Shown piece by piece: positions 40,169-49,266 of a stretch of DNA of 64,000 nucleotides. This DNA is from Prevotella sp. GTDB taxonomy: Bacteria > Bacteroidota > Bacteroidia > Bacteroidales > Bacteroidaceae. Under the pieces are notes generated by a model. That model saw nothing but the letters and a program-made list of their open reading frames with translations, ran no database searches and was not told the DNA's origin. The first letter of the stretch is position 1. Every line of letters begins with the position of its first letter. The stretch spans positions 62,001-126,000 of the forward strand of contig JAGAYI010000065.1 in assembly GCA_017940545.1 (NCBI GenBank), in the 5' to 3' direction. A program made the position numbers and the translations under genes.

Positions 40169-40547
40169 CAACATACTCTTAGAGCAGTTCTTCAAGGAAG
40201 CGGCCATGCCGCCATTGGAAGATGACGGATTCAGCGAACGGGTCATGCAGCGGTTGCCTCGCCGCAGCAACTGGCTGGTGCATCTCTGGACGCTGTTCTG
40301 CGTCGGAGTGGCTATGGCCATATTCATTCAGACGCAGGGGTGGAAGGCGCTGGCTTCGTATGCGATGCTGTTCCTGACCCATGTGGAAGTGCTGGTCAGA
40401 ACGCTGCCTACGATGCTCGACCTGTCAGCCATTGACCTGTCGGGCCTGATGCCTCAGACTTCGATTTTGGAGATTGTCCTGTCGTTAATGGTGTTGATGG
40501 TGCTGTCCGTCATTGGCCTGACCCGTTGGGTGAGTCGGTGGGCGTAG
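40155..40547 (+). CDS. DUF5056-like membrane protein, probable sigma-linked regulator
   Basis: 130 residues: a soluble N-terminus (LEQFFKEAAMPPLEDDGFSE) and membrane segments at about 42-60, 65-78 and 107-122. DUF5056 proteins follow ECF sigma genes in Bacteroidales, as here with a 14-base overlap. It lacks a classic zinc anti-sigma motif. Its last 38 bases overlap the end of the convergent OmpA gene. Confidence 0.8.
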   Translation: MNENDNILLEQFFKEAAMPPLEDDGFSERVMQRLPRRSNWLVHLWTLFCVGVAMAIFIQTQGWKALASYAMLFLTHVEVLVRTLPTMLDLSAIDLSGLMPQTSILEIVLSLMVLMVLSVIGLTRWVSRWA

Positions 40548-42543
40548 TAATCATTCCGTAGGTAGTACGCAGCACGCGGAATTCCGTGCGGCGGTTCAGC
40601 TGGTTGCAGGGCTCCTGCTGGTCCTCGGGAAGTGCTTCGATGAATTCCTGTGTCAGCACGTCGCCCTCCTTCAGGAACGTGTAGCGTTCCGTCAGTTTCT
40701 TACGAATGGTTTTGGGCGTATCCTCACCATAGCCTACCGGTGTCAGTCGGTCAGCAGCTATGCCGTGGGCAATCAGATAATTGACCACCGACTCTGCACG
40801 GCGCTGCGAGAGTCGTTTGTTGTATTCGGCAGAGCCCTTATAGTCACAGTGTGCACTCAACTCGATGGTGACGTTGGGATTCTCGTTGAGCAGCAGTACC
40901 AGTGAGTCGAGGGCTGTCTCTGACTCCGGGCGCAGCGTTGCCCTGTCATAGTCGTAGAAAATATTGTCAATGAGTACGGGAGCCGTGATGCTGGCCAAGG
41001 GGAATTGCAGCACGTGCTCCTTCGACTCCTCCACCTCGACTACGCTCAACTGTTCGGCATGGTTCAGGAACCCGTTGCAGGTAGCCAGCAACACGTAGTC
41101 AACACCGGGTTTGACCTCCTGTGTGAACGAACCGTCGCCACGTACGCTGAGCCTGACGTTCGTGCCGTCGTTGCCCACCATGAACACCTGTGCTGCCGTC
41201 AGTTCGTAGCCGTCTTTCTCATACACCCAGCCTTTGACGGTCTGCATGATTTCCGGGTGCTCAAAGCTGAAGATATGGTCCCAGCCCCGTGCATCGCCCC
41301 TGTTGCTGGAGAAGTAGCCTCGGTTGAAGATTCCCTCAAACGTCATGCCGAAGTCGTCGCCATTGGAGTTCAGCGGATATCCTGGATGCTCCAGCACCCA
41401 CTCCCGTAGTGTATCTGGGTGGGCAATGTAGATGTCCAGTCCGCCCATACCTTCGTGCCCGTCGCTTGAGAAGTAGAGGTCTCCGTTGGGCCGGAATGTG
41501 GGGAACTCTTCGTTGCCGGGCGTGTTGATGGGCGCACCGAGGTTCTCCACGCCGCCCGTTCCGTTCGGTGTGATGCGTACGCGCCACAGGTCCAGCCCCC
41601 CCAGTCCGCCGGGCATGTTGCTGGTGAAGTAGAGCCAGTTGCCGTCAGGGCTTACTGCGGGGTGTGCATATAGCGAAAGGGTGTCCTTGCTGAGCGTTAC
41701 CTCCTGTGGTTTTCCCCATGCCGCATCCGACCGTGCTGCCTTGGCAATGGTGGCATAACGCGGGTAGTTAGGGTCGGTTTTGCAGACGGTCAGGTACATG
41801 GTGCGCCCGTCGGGTGTCAGGTTGCATGCCCCCTCGTCGTTGTTAGAGTTCAGCTCGGTGTCTATGGTCACGGGTCGTTGCCACTTTCCCTGTTCGTTCT
41901 TCGTGGCCATGAAGATGTCGCCGTTCTTGGTGCCGGTAATGCCGCTGTATTCGTCGCCTTGCGCCTCGTTTCGTGTAGAGGTGAAGTAGAGCACGTCGAA
42001 TTCCGTACCCCCTAAGACCGGCGAGTAGTCGGCACGTCGGGAATTGAAGATGTCCATGCGTTTCACCGTATAGCGTGAGCCTTGTTCCTTCCACTGGGGG
42101 GCTAAGGCCGCAGAACGCAGTCCGGCTCTGATTAATGCTCTTTGTTCGCTGCTGCCATCTCCGTCGTGCAGCGAGTCAGCTGCTGTCTGGTACATCTTTG
42201 CGGCCTCTTTGTATTGGCCGGTCTTCAGCAGCTGCTGTGCCAAGAGCAGGTAGGTCAGCGAGTCCTGCTGCTTGTAGCGTATGACGTTGTTATAGGCAGC
42301 AATGGCTCGTCCGGTGTAGTTCATGCGCCGGTAGCACTCAGCCAGTTTTGCAGCGCGTTGTCCCCTTAGTGCGCGTTGCTTGGTGGGTGTCTGCTGGTAG
42401 GCTCGCTTATATTGATTGGCGGCATCGAAGTATTCTCCCAAGGCAAAAAACTTATCACCTTTTTTCGCAGCCTGGTCAGCTCCGCACGACGTGAGGAGCA
42501 ACAGGAGTCCTATCAGATATGTTATGCGAATCCTTGAGTTCAT
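40510..42543 (-). CDS. PorE-like OmpA-family lipoprotein (TPR, beta-propeller, CRD, OmpA)
   Basis: 677 residues. Lipoprotein signal (TYLIGLLLLLTSCG), TPR helices at about 30-130 (FFALGEYFDAANQYKRAY, CYRRMNYTGRAIAAYNN), a WD40-like/PD40 propeller at 190-430 (LYFTSNMPGGLGGLDLW, PTFRPNGDLYFSSDGHEG), a small carboxypeptidase-regulatory-like domain at 435-520, and an OmpA/MotB peptidoglycan-binding domain at 545-665 (ATLRPESETALDSL, LSQRRAESVVNYLI). This is the PorE layout of type IX secretion. No other secretion gene is near, so the exact system is uncertain. Start MNSRIRITYL. Confidence 0.88.
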   Translation of the reverse strand: MNSRIRITYLIGLLLLLTSCGADQAAKKGDKFFALGEYFDAANQYKRAYQQTPTKQRALRGQRAAKLAECYRRMNYTGRAIAAYNNVIRYKQQDSLTYLLLAQQLLKTGQYKEAAKMYQTAADSLHDGDGSSEQRALIRAGLRSAALAPQWKEQGSRYTVKRMDIFNSRRADYSPVLGGTEFDVLYFTSTRNEAQGDEYSGITGTKNGDIFMATKNEQGKWQRPVTIDTELNSNNDEGACNLTPDGRTMYLTVCKTDPNYPRYATIAKAARSDAAWGKPQEVTLSKDTLSLYAHPAVSPDGNWLYFTSNMPGGLGGLDLWRVRITPNGTGGVENLGAPINTPGNEEFPTFRPNGDLYFSSDGHEGMGGLDIYIAHPDTLREWVLEHPGYPLNSNGDDFGMTFEGIFNRGYFSSNRGDARGWDHIFSFEHPEIMQTVKGWVYEKDGYELTAAQVFMVGNDGTNVRLSVRGDGSFTQEVKPGVDYVLLATCNGFLNHAEQLSVVEVEESKEHVLQFPLASITAPVLIDNIFYDYDRATLRPESETALDSLVLLLNENPNVTIELSAHCDYKGSAEYNKRLSQRRAESVVNYLIAHGIAADRLTPVGYGEDTPKTIRKKLTERYTFLKEGDVLTQEFIEALPEDQQEPCNQLNRRTEFRVLRTTYGMITTPTDSPNGSGQ

Positions 42544-42571
42544 ACCTATATATAACGAAAGAGCAGGCATT

Positions 42572-44488
42572 TTATTGCCTGCCCCCTTTTTTTTCGAGGT
42601 GCGAGGTTGCTCCCCCCTTCTTCCTCTTTTGTTCTTCTTCCTCTTGGACCATGGTGATGCGACGGTTGCTGGGGTCGGTCATTACCTCATTGACAATGGC
42701 CGTCACCTGTGCCTTGAGTTCGTCAATGAACTGCTGTGCGTCGTATTTCCTGTGTTCTATGTCGCGCAGTTTTTTCTCCCAGATGCCTGTTAGTTCGCAA
42801 CTCTTCAGCAAGTCTTCGCGAATCAGGTCAATGAGTTCAATGCCCGTTTCGGTAGCCACTAATCGTTTCCGCTCACGGCGTATGTAATGGCGCTTGAATA
42901 GCGTCTCAATGATGCTGGCTCTGCTCGACGGTCGGCCGATGCCGTTCTCCTTCATGGCGGCACGCAGTTCTTCGTCCTCCACAAATTTGCCTGCCGTTTC
43001 CATGGCTCGCAGCAGCGTTGCCTCGCTGTAGTAGGGTGGTGGGGTGGTCATTTTCTCCGTCAGGGTAGGCTTGTGCGGTCCGCTCTCGCCCTTGGTGAAG
43101 TGTGGAAGATGGGTAGTCTCCTCGGGGGCCGAGGAGGGGGCTTCAGGTGCTGCCACCACCACGCGCCAGCCAGGGTCCAGGATTTCCTTGCCAGTAGCCT
43201 TGAACTCAACGGTCTGTCCTGTAGGTTGCGACTCTGTCGCAACAGAACGCACCTCCCCCAGCACCGTCGTGGTAGAGAACTTGCAGTCCGGCAGAAACAC
43301 ACCGATGAAGCGACGTGCAACCAGGTCGAACACCTTACGCTCGGCATCGCTCAGGCCCTGGGGCCTTACCCCCGTGGGTATGATGGCATGGTGGTCGGTC
43401 ACCTTCGACGTGTCAAAGACACGCTTCGATTTCTTCAGCGGCTTGCCACCTATAGGGCGTATCAGTTCGGCATATGGTGCCACACCGGCAAACTGTGTCT
43501 GATAGAGGCCGTTCATGGTCTGCGGACACTTGGCGTAGATGTCGTCAGAAAGGTATTGCGTATCTACACGTGGATAGGTTGTGTATTTATGCTCGTAGAG
43601 TGACTGTATGAGGTTCAGCGTCTGTTCGGCAGAGAATCCGAACTTCTTGTTGCAATCGACCTGCAGACTGGTCAGGTCGTAGAGCTGCGGGGGCTGTTCC
43701 TTGCCCTCCTTCTTCTCTACCTTCGTGATGACGAAGGGCTTCCCCTCAATGGTCTGAAAGGCAGCTTCGCCCTCTTCTTTATTGGTGAACTTACCCTTGG
43801 TGGCTGTGAAGGTGGTGTCGCGATAGATGGTTGCCAGCACCCAGTAAGGCTCGGGTTTGAAGTTGTCAATTTCTTTCTGGCGGTTCACGATGAGGGCGAG
43901 GGTGGGGGTCTGCACGCGACCGATGGAGAGCACTTGCCGGTTCTGTCCGTATTTCAGCGTGTAGAGGCGTGTGCAGTTCATGCCTAAGAGCCAGTCGCCT
44001 ACGGCACGCGACAGTCCGGCCATGTAGAGTGGTTGGTAGTCCTGCTGGTCTTTCAGCTGGGCAAAGCCCTCGCGGATGGCCTCATCGGTCATGGACGAAA
44101 TCCATAGTCGTTTGACGCTACACTTGGCTTGTGCCTTCTGCATGACCCAACGCTGAATGAGCTCACCTTCCTGTCCGGCATCGCCGCAGTTGACGATGCT
44201 GTCAGCGTTCTGCATGAGTCGTTCAATGATGGCAAACTGCTTGGTGATGTGTTCCTGCTCAATAAGCTTGATGCCAAAACGCGGTGGAATCATGGGCAGC
44301 TGTGTCAGTGCCCAGGGGCGCCAGGCGGGCGTATAGTCGCCTGGCTCCTTGAGTGTGCACAAGTGTCCGTAGGTCCACGTCACCTGGTAGCCGTTGCCTT
44401 CCATGTAGCCTTCGTGTGCTGCCGTTGCTCCTATGATGCGGGCAATGTCGCGTGCCACACTGGGCTTCTCTGCTATGCAAACAATCAT
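42572..44488 (-). CDS. topB: DNA topoisomerase III (type IA)
   Basis: 638 residues. TOPRIM domain with IAEKPSVARDIARI and DAGQEGEL (103-110); active-site Tyr 305 in YTTYPRVDTQYLS; QVLSIGRVQTPTLAL; C-terminal domain with KENGIGRPSSRASIIETLF. Relaxes and decatenates DNA. Before the LPHFTKGESGPH motif, a repeat-derived insert (APEAPSSAPEETTH) is coded at 43118-43136 with the core CTCGGGGGCCGA. It ends in a charged tail and overlaps the LUD gene by no bases (adjacent). Confidence 0.95.
   Translation of the reverse strand: MIVCIAEKPSVARDIARIIGATAAHEGYMEGNGYQVTWTYGHLCTLKEPGDYTPAWRPWALTQLPMIPPRFGIKLIEQEHITKQFAIIERLMQNADSIVNCGDAGQEGELIQRWVMQKAQAKCSVKRLWISSMTDEAIREGFAQLKDQQDYQPLYMAGLSRAVGDWLLGMNCTRLYTLKYGQNRQVLSIGRVQTPTLALIVNRQKEIDNFKPEPYWVLATIYRDTTFTATKGKFTNKEEGEAAFQTIEGKPFVITKVEKKEGKEQPPQLYDLTSLQVDCNKKFGFSAEQTLNLIQSLYEHKYTTYPRVDTQYLSDDIYAKCPQTMNGLYQTQFAGVAPYAELIRPIGGKPLKKSKRVFDTSKVTDHHAIIPTGVRPQGLSDAERKVFDLVARRFIGVFLPDCKFSTTTVLGEVRSVATESQPTGQTVEFKATGKEILDPGWRVVVAAPEAPSSAPEETTHLPHFTKGESGPHKPTLTEKMTTPPPYYSEATLLRAMETAGKFVEDEELRAAMKENGIGRPSSRASIIETLFKRHYIRRERKRLVATETGIELIDLIREDLLKSCELTGIWEKKLRDIEHRKYDAQQFIDELKAQVTAIVNEVMTDPSNRRITMVQEEEEQKRKKGGATSHLEKKGGRQ
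43118..43136. repeat. In-frame palindromic repeat inside topB
   Basis: CTCCTCG-GGGGC-CGAGGAG, 7-base arms. It shares the core CTCGGGGGCCGA with the intergenic copy at 45196-45220. Confidence 0.75.
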
Positions 44489-45127
44489 TTAGTATCCAAG
44501 ATTTTCTCCGACAAGTACCACGATGATGCGCCCCGGCTTGCTGCTGTTGCGCAGGAAGTGAACGTAGTTACAAATGCTTTGTGGGGAGTGGCAGTTGTGG
44601 CACCGGCCGTCTGCCTGGCAGGGTGTGTTGATGTCGAAACGTGCCGCATTGATAGGCGATGCCGTAGAACGGGCACGCTGCAGGGCTGCCTGTACGTCCT
44701 GTGCCACTTTGTTCATGCCTACGACGAAGATGACGTGCTTGGGCCCCCATGTGATGGCTGCCACGCGGTTGCCGTTGCCGTCGATGTTGACGATGATGCC
44801 GTCTTCACTAATGGCGTTGGCACTTGACAGGTAGTAGTCTGCATGGAAGGCACGGTGATAGATCTCTTCCTTCTCCTCAGGTGTGCCGGCGAGGTCACGG
44901 TCCCACACGTCCAAAGTGCCGCGTCTTTTCAGCTGCTCAGGGATACCCATGTCGCGGACGGTCATCGTACCGCCCCATGTCACGCTGCTTCCGTCTGGAA
45001 TCAGTACATTCACCTTAGCTATCGCCTCCTCGGCGGTGGCACAGTAGTAAGCCTCAAAATGTCGGGTCTCCATGGCTTTCACCATTTTCTCGCCCAGTCG
45101 CTTGTTTCGTTGTTCTGTTGGAGTCAT
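44489..45127 (-). CDS. LUD-domain protein (LutC/YkgG-like)
   Basis: 212 residues from the ATG 45125-45127 (MTPTEQRNKRLGEKM); longer upstream reading (to 45226) runs through the promoter and the repeat and is not real. Features: VNVLIPDGSSVTWGGTMTV, GIIVNIDGNGNRVAAITWGP, CHNCHSPQSIC near the end. LUD proteins take part in lactate or organic-acid oxidation and bind ferredoxin-like or quinone-linked partners. Adjacent to topB. Confidence 0.85.
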   Translation of the reverse strand: MTPTEQRNKRLGEKMVKAMETRHFEAYYCATAEEAIAKVNVLIPDGSSVTWGGTMTVRDMGIPEQLKRRGTLDVWDRDLAGTPEEKEEIYHRAFHADYYLSSANAISEDGIIVNIDGNGNRVAAITWGPKHVIFVVGMNKVAQDVQAALQRARSTASPINAARFDINTPCQADGRCHNCHSPQSICNYVHFLRNSSKPGRIIVVLVGENLGY

Positions 45128-45145
45128 GCTTGTTGAATTTGGCTG

Positions 45146-45176
45146 CGAAGGTACGAATAACTGCGCGAAAAACCAA
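45146..45176 (-). promoter_or_regulatory. Promoter of the LUD gene
   Basis: Minus strand: TTG (complement of 45174-45176), 20 bases, TACCTTCG (complement of 45146-45153), 19 bases before the ATG. Confidence 0.6.
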
Positions 45177-45195
45177 ATTAATTGAAAAAAAAGTA

Positions 45196-45220
45196 CCCCC
45201 CTCGGGGGCCGAAGGGGGCT
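45196..45220. repeat. Intergenic copy of the GC-rich repeat
   Basis: Runs CCCCCCTCGGGGGCCGAAGG and on, ending AGGGGGCT. Same core as inside topB. It lies between the LUD and TonB receptor genes and could also act as a hairpin for the receptor transcript. Confidence 0.75.
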
Positions 45221-45226
45221 ACTCAA

Positions 45227-47485
45227 TTACAAACTGAAGGGGAACGTCACGCGCAGGGCAAGGTTTCTGCCCATGTTGGCGTAGCCCGTACGTCCGCTGC
45301 TGCTGACATAGTCCAGATACTTCAGCCTTGAGAGGTGGTTCTGGTACGTACGGTTAAAGACGTTCTGCAGTGTCAGATAGATGGAGCAGAGGTGGCGCTT
45401 GCCAATGTGCAGGTCTGTTCCTGCCGAAAGGTCCCACAGGGCGTATGCCGGTGTGCGCGTCTCCGTCAGGTCAGCCCGGTAGTAGTTGTTTTGTGCCAGG
45501 TTCAGTTCCATTTGCAGCGCAACGTATGCGTTGCAGAATCTGGGTGACCTGTGGTGGGTAGCGGGTGAGGCGTGATGAGTGAGCTCATACTTCAGCTCCG
45601 ACGTCCAGCGTGGTGCCGGAGTCATGGGCAGGTACTTCGTCTCTTCGGGCTGGTCCAGCTGTTGGGCATTGACGTATGAGAACGTGTTTTCAAAGTGCAG
45701 CTGGTGAATGGGGTGCAAATCGACCGTAGCCTCAAAACCGAGCAGACGGGCGTCGCCCTGCACATAGTGATAATAGTGCAGACCGTGTTCTGCAATCTCG
45801 CCAGTCTCCTGGCCCATGTTGCGAATGGCGTAGATATAGTTGTTAATACGGTTGGCAAAAAGTGTGAGCTGTGCCGAGAGATGCTCCGACGAGAAATCCA
45901 CGCCGAGGTCAGCTTGCAGACTGTGCTCAGCCTTCAGGTTATGGTTGCCCTGCTCATAGCGCTCTGTGCCGTGGTGAACGCCGTTCGACCCTAACTCGCT
46001 GAGGTTCGGCGCACGGAAACCACTTGCCAGGTTCAGACGGACATTCAGCTGCGGCGTTGCCTGCCAGACGGCACCTATGCTGCCCGTCAGTCCGTTGAAG
46101 TTACGGCTGAAGTCGTTGAAACGCTCTTCGCCTATGACAATGTCATGGTGGTGTTCGTGCTCCCCTGCTTCATCTCCGTGCTCCCCTGCTTCATGTTCGT
46201 GGTCTCCCTCGGCAGCCAAAGCATAGCTGTGCAGCATGCGGCGGTCAAAGCGTATGCCACCCTCCACATGCACAGGACCGACGTCGTGGGCCGCTGTCAC
46301 AAAAGCACCCACGTCCCACAGCCGGTAGGCAGGAATAAGCACCTCTTCGCCCAGGTTCTGCGAGCGTTGCCACATACCCCCAATGCCCGTTGCAAATTTC
46401 CAGCCGTTCCAGTCGCTAACCAGGTAGCGCACGTCGTAAGTCAGCGTGTGCAGACGGAAGTAGAGCGAGTATTCGTCGGCGCTTTCCTCATACTCCTTGC
46501 GCCGGTTCTGCTGATAGCCTATGGTAGCCTTCAGCTGGTTCTCGCCCAACCAGAATGAGTTGTCCCACACAGCCTTGTAGTGGCTCACGTGTTGGAAGGG
46601 AGTGTAGATCCCGTAGCTGTGGTCTTCGCGCTTTCCACCCTCATGCTCGTGTTCGTGGTCAGCATCTGCCTCTTGCTCATGTCCGTGGTCAGCATCTGCC
46701 TCGTGTTCGTGGTGGTGCGTTTCCGTGATGCCAGGCTGCAGATGGTAATAGCCTAACGTCAGATGAGTGAAGCCCCACTGCTTGTTAAAACCCAGCATCG
46801 TGTTGAAGGCCTGCTCCCGGAATTGCGTGCCGGGCACGTAGCCATCCTCGTGGTTGCGGTATTCGTGAGCCAGCTTCTGGCTCCAGCGGGCGTTCCACAC
46901 AAAACCGTTATGGTTGCCACCGGCAGACAGAGAGTAGTCAAACAGCCCGTTGTTAGTCTGGTAGCCCGTCGTCAGGCTGCCCTGCAGGGTGCCCATCGGG
47001 GCAATGCGGGCAGGGTGAAACAGCAGCACGCCTGCCATAGCGTCGCTGCCGTACATCAGCGAGGCAGGACCTTTCAGAATCTCCACCGAGCTCACCGCCT
47101 GCGGGTCAATCTCAATGCCGTGCTCATCGCCCCACTGCTGGCCCTCTTGCCGCACGCCGTCACTGATGGTGACTATGCGGTTGAAGCCGAGACCACGAAT
47201 CACGGGTTTCGATATGCCGCTGCCCGTAGTGATTTGTGCCACACCGGGTTGCTTGGCAATGGCATCAATCAAATTGGTGGCTGCCGTCGATTGCAGGTCA
47301 CGGTTGCTGATGAGGCTCACGGGTGCCGGCGAATGGCTCAGGCGTGTCTGGCCCGTCAGTCCTGTTACTACTATCTCGTTGAGTTCCAAATGCTGGAAGA
47401 AGACGTCGGTCGTGTCGGCCACGTCCTGTGCTGCCATGCTCACGCTAACGGTGAGCAATGGCAGAAGAAAATATCTCTTTGTCAT
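45227..47485 (-). CDS. TonB-dependent receptor with His-rich loops (metal-type)
   Basis: 752 residues. Signal peptide (MTKRYFLLPLLTVSVSMAAQ), plug domain with LNEIVVTGLTGQTRLSHSPA, RGLGFNRIVTISDGVRQEGQ, SVEILKGPASLMYGSDAMAG, then a beta-barrel ending in LALRVTFPFSL. Two extracellular-type loops are His/Glu/Asp-rich: HHHEHEADADHGHEQEADAD (near 46632-46712) and HEHEAGEHGDEAGEHEHHHD (near 46130-46200). Such loops fit uptake of zinc or copper (ZnuD-like). Short insertion HHASPATHHRSPRFCNA near 45527-45585 is also repeat-like. Preceded by a Cys/His-rich small protein, probably its partner. Confidence 0.93.
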   Translation of the reverse strand: MTKRYFLLPLLTVSVSMAAQDVADTTDVFFQHLELNEIVVTGLTGQTRLSHSPAPVSLISNRDLQSTAATNLIDAIAKQPGVAQITTGSGISKPVIRGLGFNRIVTISDGVRQEGQQWGDEHGIEIDPQAVSSVEILKGPASLMYGSDAMAGVLLFHPARIAPMGTLQGSLTTGYQTNNGLFDYSLSAGGNHNGFVWNARWSQKLAHEYRNHEDGYVPGTQFREQAFNTMLGFNKQWGFTHLTLGYYHLQPGITETHHHEHEADADHGHEQEADADHEHEHEGGKREDHSYGIYTPFQHVSHYKAVWDNSFWLGENQLKATIGYQQNRRKEYEESADEYSLYFRLHTLTYDVRYLVSDWNGWKFATGIGGMWQRSQNLGEEVLIPAYRLWDVGAFVTAAHDVGPVHVEGGIRFDRRMLHSYALAAEGDHEHEAGEHGDEAGEHEHHHDIVIGEERFNDFSRNFNGLTGSIGAVWQATPQLNVRLNLASGFRAPNLSELGSNGVHHGTERYEQGNHNLKAEHSLQADLGVDFSSEHLSAQLTLFANRINNYIYAIRNMGQETGEIAEHGLHYYHYVQGDARLLGFEATVDLHPIHQLHFENTFSYVNAQQLDQPEETKYLPMTPAPRWTSELKYELTHHASPATHHRSPRFCNAYVALQMELNLAQNNYYRADLTETRTPAYALWDLSAGTDLHIGKRHLCSIYLTLQNVFNRTYQNHLSRLKYLDYVSSSGRTGYANMGRNLALRVTFPFSL
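46156..46194. repeat. 21-base tandem repeat in the His-rich loop (distal)
   Basis: CGTGCTCCCCTGCTTCAT starts at 46156 and again at 46177: period 21 bases, seven codons (AGEHGDE-type). Confidence 0.85.
46654..46702. repeat. 30-base tandem repeat in the His-rich loop (proximal)
   Basis: CGTGGTCAGCATCTGCCTC occurs at 46654-46672 and 46684-46702: period 30 bases, ten codons (EADADH-type). Confidence 0.85.
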
Positions 47486-47530
47486 TGTGTCTTTTTGCTG
47501 TATAAAGTTTTTTTGATAATAATAAAAGTC

Positions 47531-47884
47531 TCAAAAAAGCATATACGGCGGGGCACGCGATGTGTGGAGGATTATGGGTCGCGATGGACAGCCCTGAATA
47601 ACTGCCAAAGACGACATCACTACGAGGCTAACGGCAACGATGAGCGTTACTGCGGCTGCCTCAAGGTACTGCAACGAGAAGAACTGGCAGAGCACACAGT
47701 CAGAAAATGTGACTGTCGAGGCCGTCAGGTGGCCTGCATGCGGCTGGTGGTGTACGCACTCCACACAGGCATCGGCAGCTGTCGGTGCCACTGCATGCGT
47801 ATGCAGGGCTGACAGCATAAGCATCGGCAGGAACACTGCCAGCAAAAGCCATGCGGAGAAGCGCCGTTTAAGTCCAGTTCTCAT
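47531..47884 (-). CDS. Small Cys/His-rich membrane protein (DUF2946-like), partner of the receptor
   Basis: 117 residues from the ATG 47882-47884. Hydrophobic N-terminal segment (RRFSAWLLLAVFLPMLMLSA), then HTHAVAPTAADACVECVHHQ, PHAGH, and CVLCQFF, followed by a second membrane helix. The CVEC...CVLC plus His pattern resembles DUF2946-type proteins that accompany metal receptors. It is 45 bases upstream of the receptor gene, in the same direction, so it is the first gene of a metal-uptake operon. Confidence 0.65.
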   Translation of the reverse strand: MRTGLKRRFSAWLLLAVFLPMLMLSALHTHAVAPTAADACVECVHHQPHAGHLTASTVTFSDCVLCQFFSLQYLEAAAVTLIVAVSLVVMSSLAVIQGCPSRPIILHTSRAPPYMLF

Positions 47885-47892
47885 TTCGCGTG

Positions 47893-47923
47893 CAAAGGTA
47901 TAACAAAAAGGGAAAGTGGCCAA
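47893..47923 (-). promoter_or_regulatory. Promoter of the metal receptor operon
   Basis: Minus strand: TTG (complement of 47921-47923), 20 bases, TACCTTTG (complement of 47893-47900), 8 bases before the ATG at 47884, so the leader would be very short or the start slightly later. Confidence 0.6.
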
Positions 47924-48030
47924 ATAATATTGGATTTATTTTGCAGTTGTTTCGCTTTATAGACATTTTACGTGGAACAGAATACTGATAACGATTTTTC
48001 TTCCAACAAGACCAAATAGCTTTCAAAAAG

Positions 48031-48067
48031 CAAGGAAAACTCCTACCGAACGGATGGAGTTTCCTTG
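48031..48067. terminator. Bidirectional-type terminator between cydB and the receptor operon
   Basis: CAAGGAAAACTCC (48031-48043) pairs with GGAGTTTCCTTG (48056-48067) with one bulge; A run at 48025-48029 and T run at 48068-48072 allow function in both directions. It ends the cyd transcript. Confidence 0.75.
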
Positions 48068-48093
48068 TTTTTCCCTGAGACGCAAATCGTTAA

Positions 48094-49239
48094 CTAATAG
48101 GCGTGGTCGTTCTTGATTTCTTCTTTGTCGAGCTTCTTCTTGTCGATGGCCCGCCAGGCATAGACGATGTAGGCCAGCACGAAAGGGACAAGGAGCGAAA
48201 CGTAGAACATGGTGCGCAGGGTGAACTCACTGCTGCATGAGTTGGCCAGTGTCAGCGACGACTGCAGGTCGGCAACCGAGGGGTAGTAGGCCGTATGGTT
48301 CCATGCTGAGCAGAGCAGCAGGGCCAGAACGGTGAGTACAGTACCGATGCCTGCAGGCCAGATGCCACTGATGTAAGACTTCGACCAGACGGTCTTGCCA
48401 ATGCCGTAGAGCACTAGCACTACACCTACTAATAATATAATGAGCAGGTACCACATGTCAAGAAAGTTGTGCAGGTACTTGTAGGGCTCCATGTAAATGA
48501 CCCCCTCGTCAGTGTAGGCAAAGCCGTCCTTGAGCAGCAGGTGAACCAGATAGGCCACGAAGAGCAGAACGAAAGGTACGGCAGCCCCGATGAGACGTAC
48601 GGAACCGCGACTGCGGATGTCCTCGTCGTTGACGTTGTTCATGACGTAGAGGATGCCGAGCACGCGGGCGAGGAACACGACGGCAAAGCCGAAGACGAGC
48701 ACCCACGGGTTGAGCAGTGCGTCAAGACCGTGCGAGGCGTTGGCCCAACGGCTGATGATGGGTGTCATGGCAGAAGCATCAATCAGGTTGTCCTTCTCGA
48801 TGACGAAGTTGGAACCTTCGAAGAACGTTGCCACGGCACCGCCTAAGAGCAGTGGCCCTAAGATGCCGTTTAGCGTGAGAAAGAACTGGAAAGTCCTTGG
48901 ACCCAGAATGTTGCCAATCTTGTTCTGAAACTCATAGCTCACCGCCTGTAGCACAAAGGTGAAGAGAATGAGCATCCAGAGCCAGTAAGCCCCGCCGAAA
49001 CTTGTTGAATAAAACAGCGGGAAGGAGGCGAAGAATGCTCCTCCGAAGGTTACCAGCGTAGTGAAGGTGAACTCCCACTTGCGGCCAGTGGAATTATAGA
49101 TGAGCCGGCGGCCTTCCTCAGTATAGCCAAGACTGCGGGCTACGGAATTAGCTCCCTGCACGAAAAGCAGGAATACCAGCAAAGCCCCTAACAGTGCTAC
49201 GATAAAGCACCAGTAATGTTGCAGAAATGTATAAGTCAT
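48094..49239 (-). CDS. cydB: Cytochrome bd ubiquinol oxidase subunit II
   Basis: 381 residues, eight or more membrane helices. Typical: YTFLQHYWCFIVALLGALLV at the N-terminus, and LGYTEEGRRLIYNSTGRKWEFTFTTLVTFG in the cytoplasmic-facing loop region. Second subunit of the high-affinity terminal oxidase, stabilising CydA. 27 bases after cydA. Confidence 0.95.
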   Translation of the reverse strand: MTYTFLQHYWCFIVALLGALLVFLLFVQGANSVARSLGYTEEGRRLIYNSTGRKWEFTFTTLVTFGGAFFASFPLFYSTSFGGAYWLWMLILFTFVLQAVSYEFQNKIGNILGPRTFQFFLTLNGILGPLLLGGAVATFFEGSNFVIEKDNLIDASAMTPIISRWANASHGLDALLNPWVLVFGFAVVFLARVLGILYVMNNVNDEDIRSRGSVRLIGAAVPFVLLFVAYLVHLLLKDGFAYTDEGVIYMEPYKYLHNFLDMWYLLIILLVGVVLVLYGIGKTVWSKSYISGIWPAGIGTVLTVLALLLCSAWNHTAYYPSVADLQSSLTLANSCSSEFTLRTMFYVSLLVPFVLAYIVYAWRAIDKKKLDKEEIKNDHAY

Positions 49240-49266
49240 CGTTGTTAATATTTCAATTGTGGTAAA

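Noticed and set aside
44489..45226. Longer start for the LUD gene
   Set aside because: The extra 33 codons would run across the promoter and the GC-rich intergenic repeat; the family start is at the ATG ending at 45127.
46763..47812. 349-codon open frame on the plus strand
   Set aside because: Antisense to the TonB receptor and its small partner; it runs through two real genes and an intergenic gap, and has no family features.
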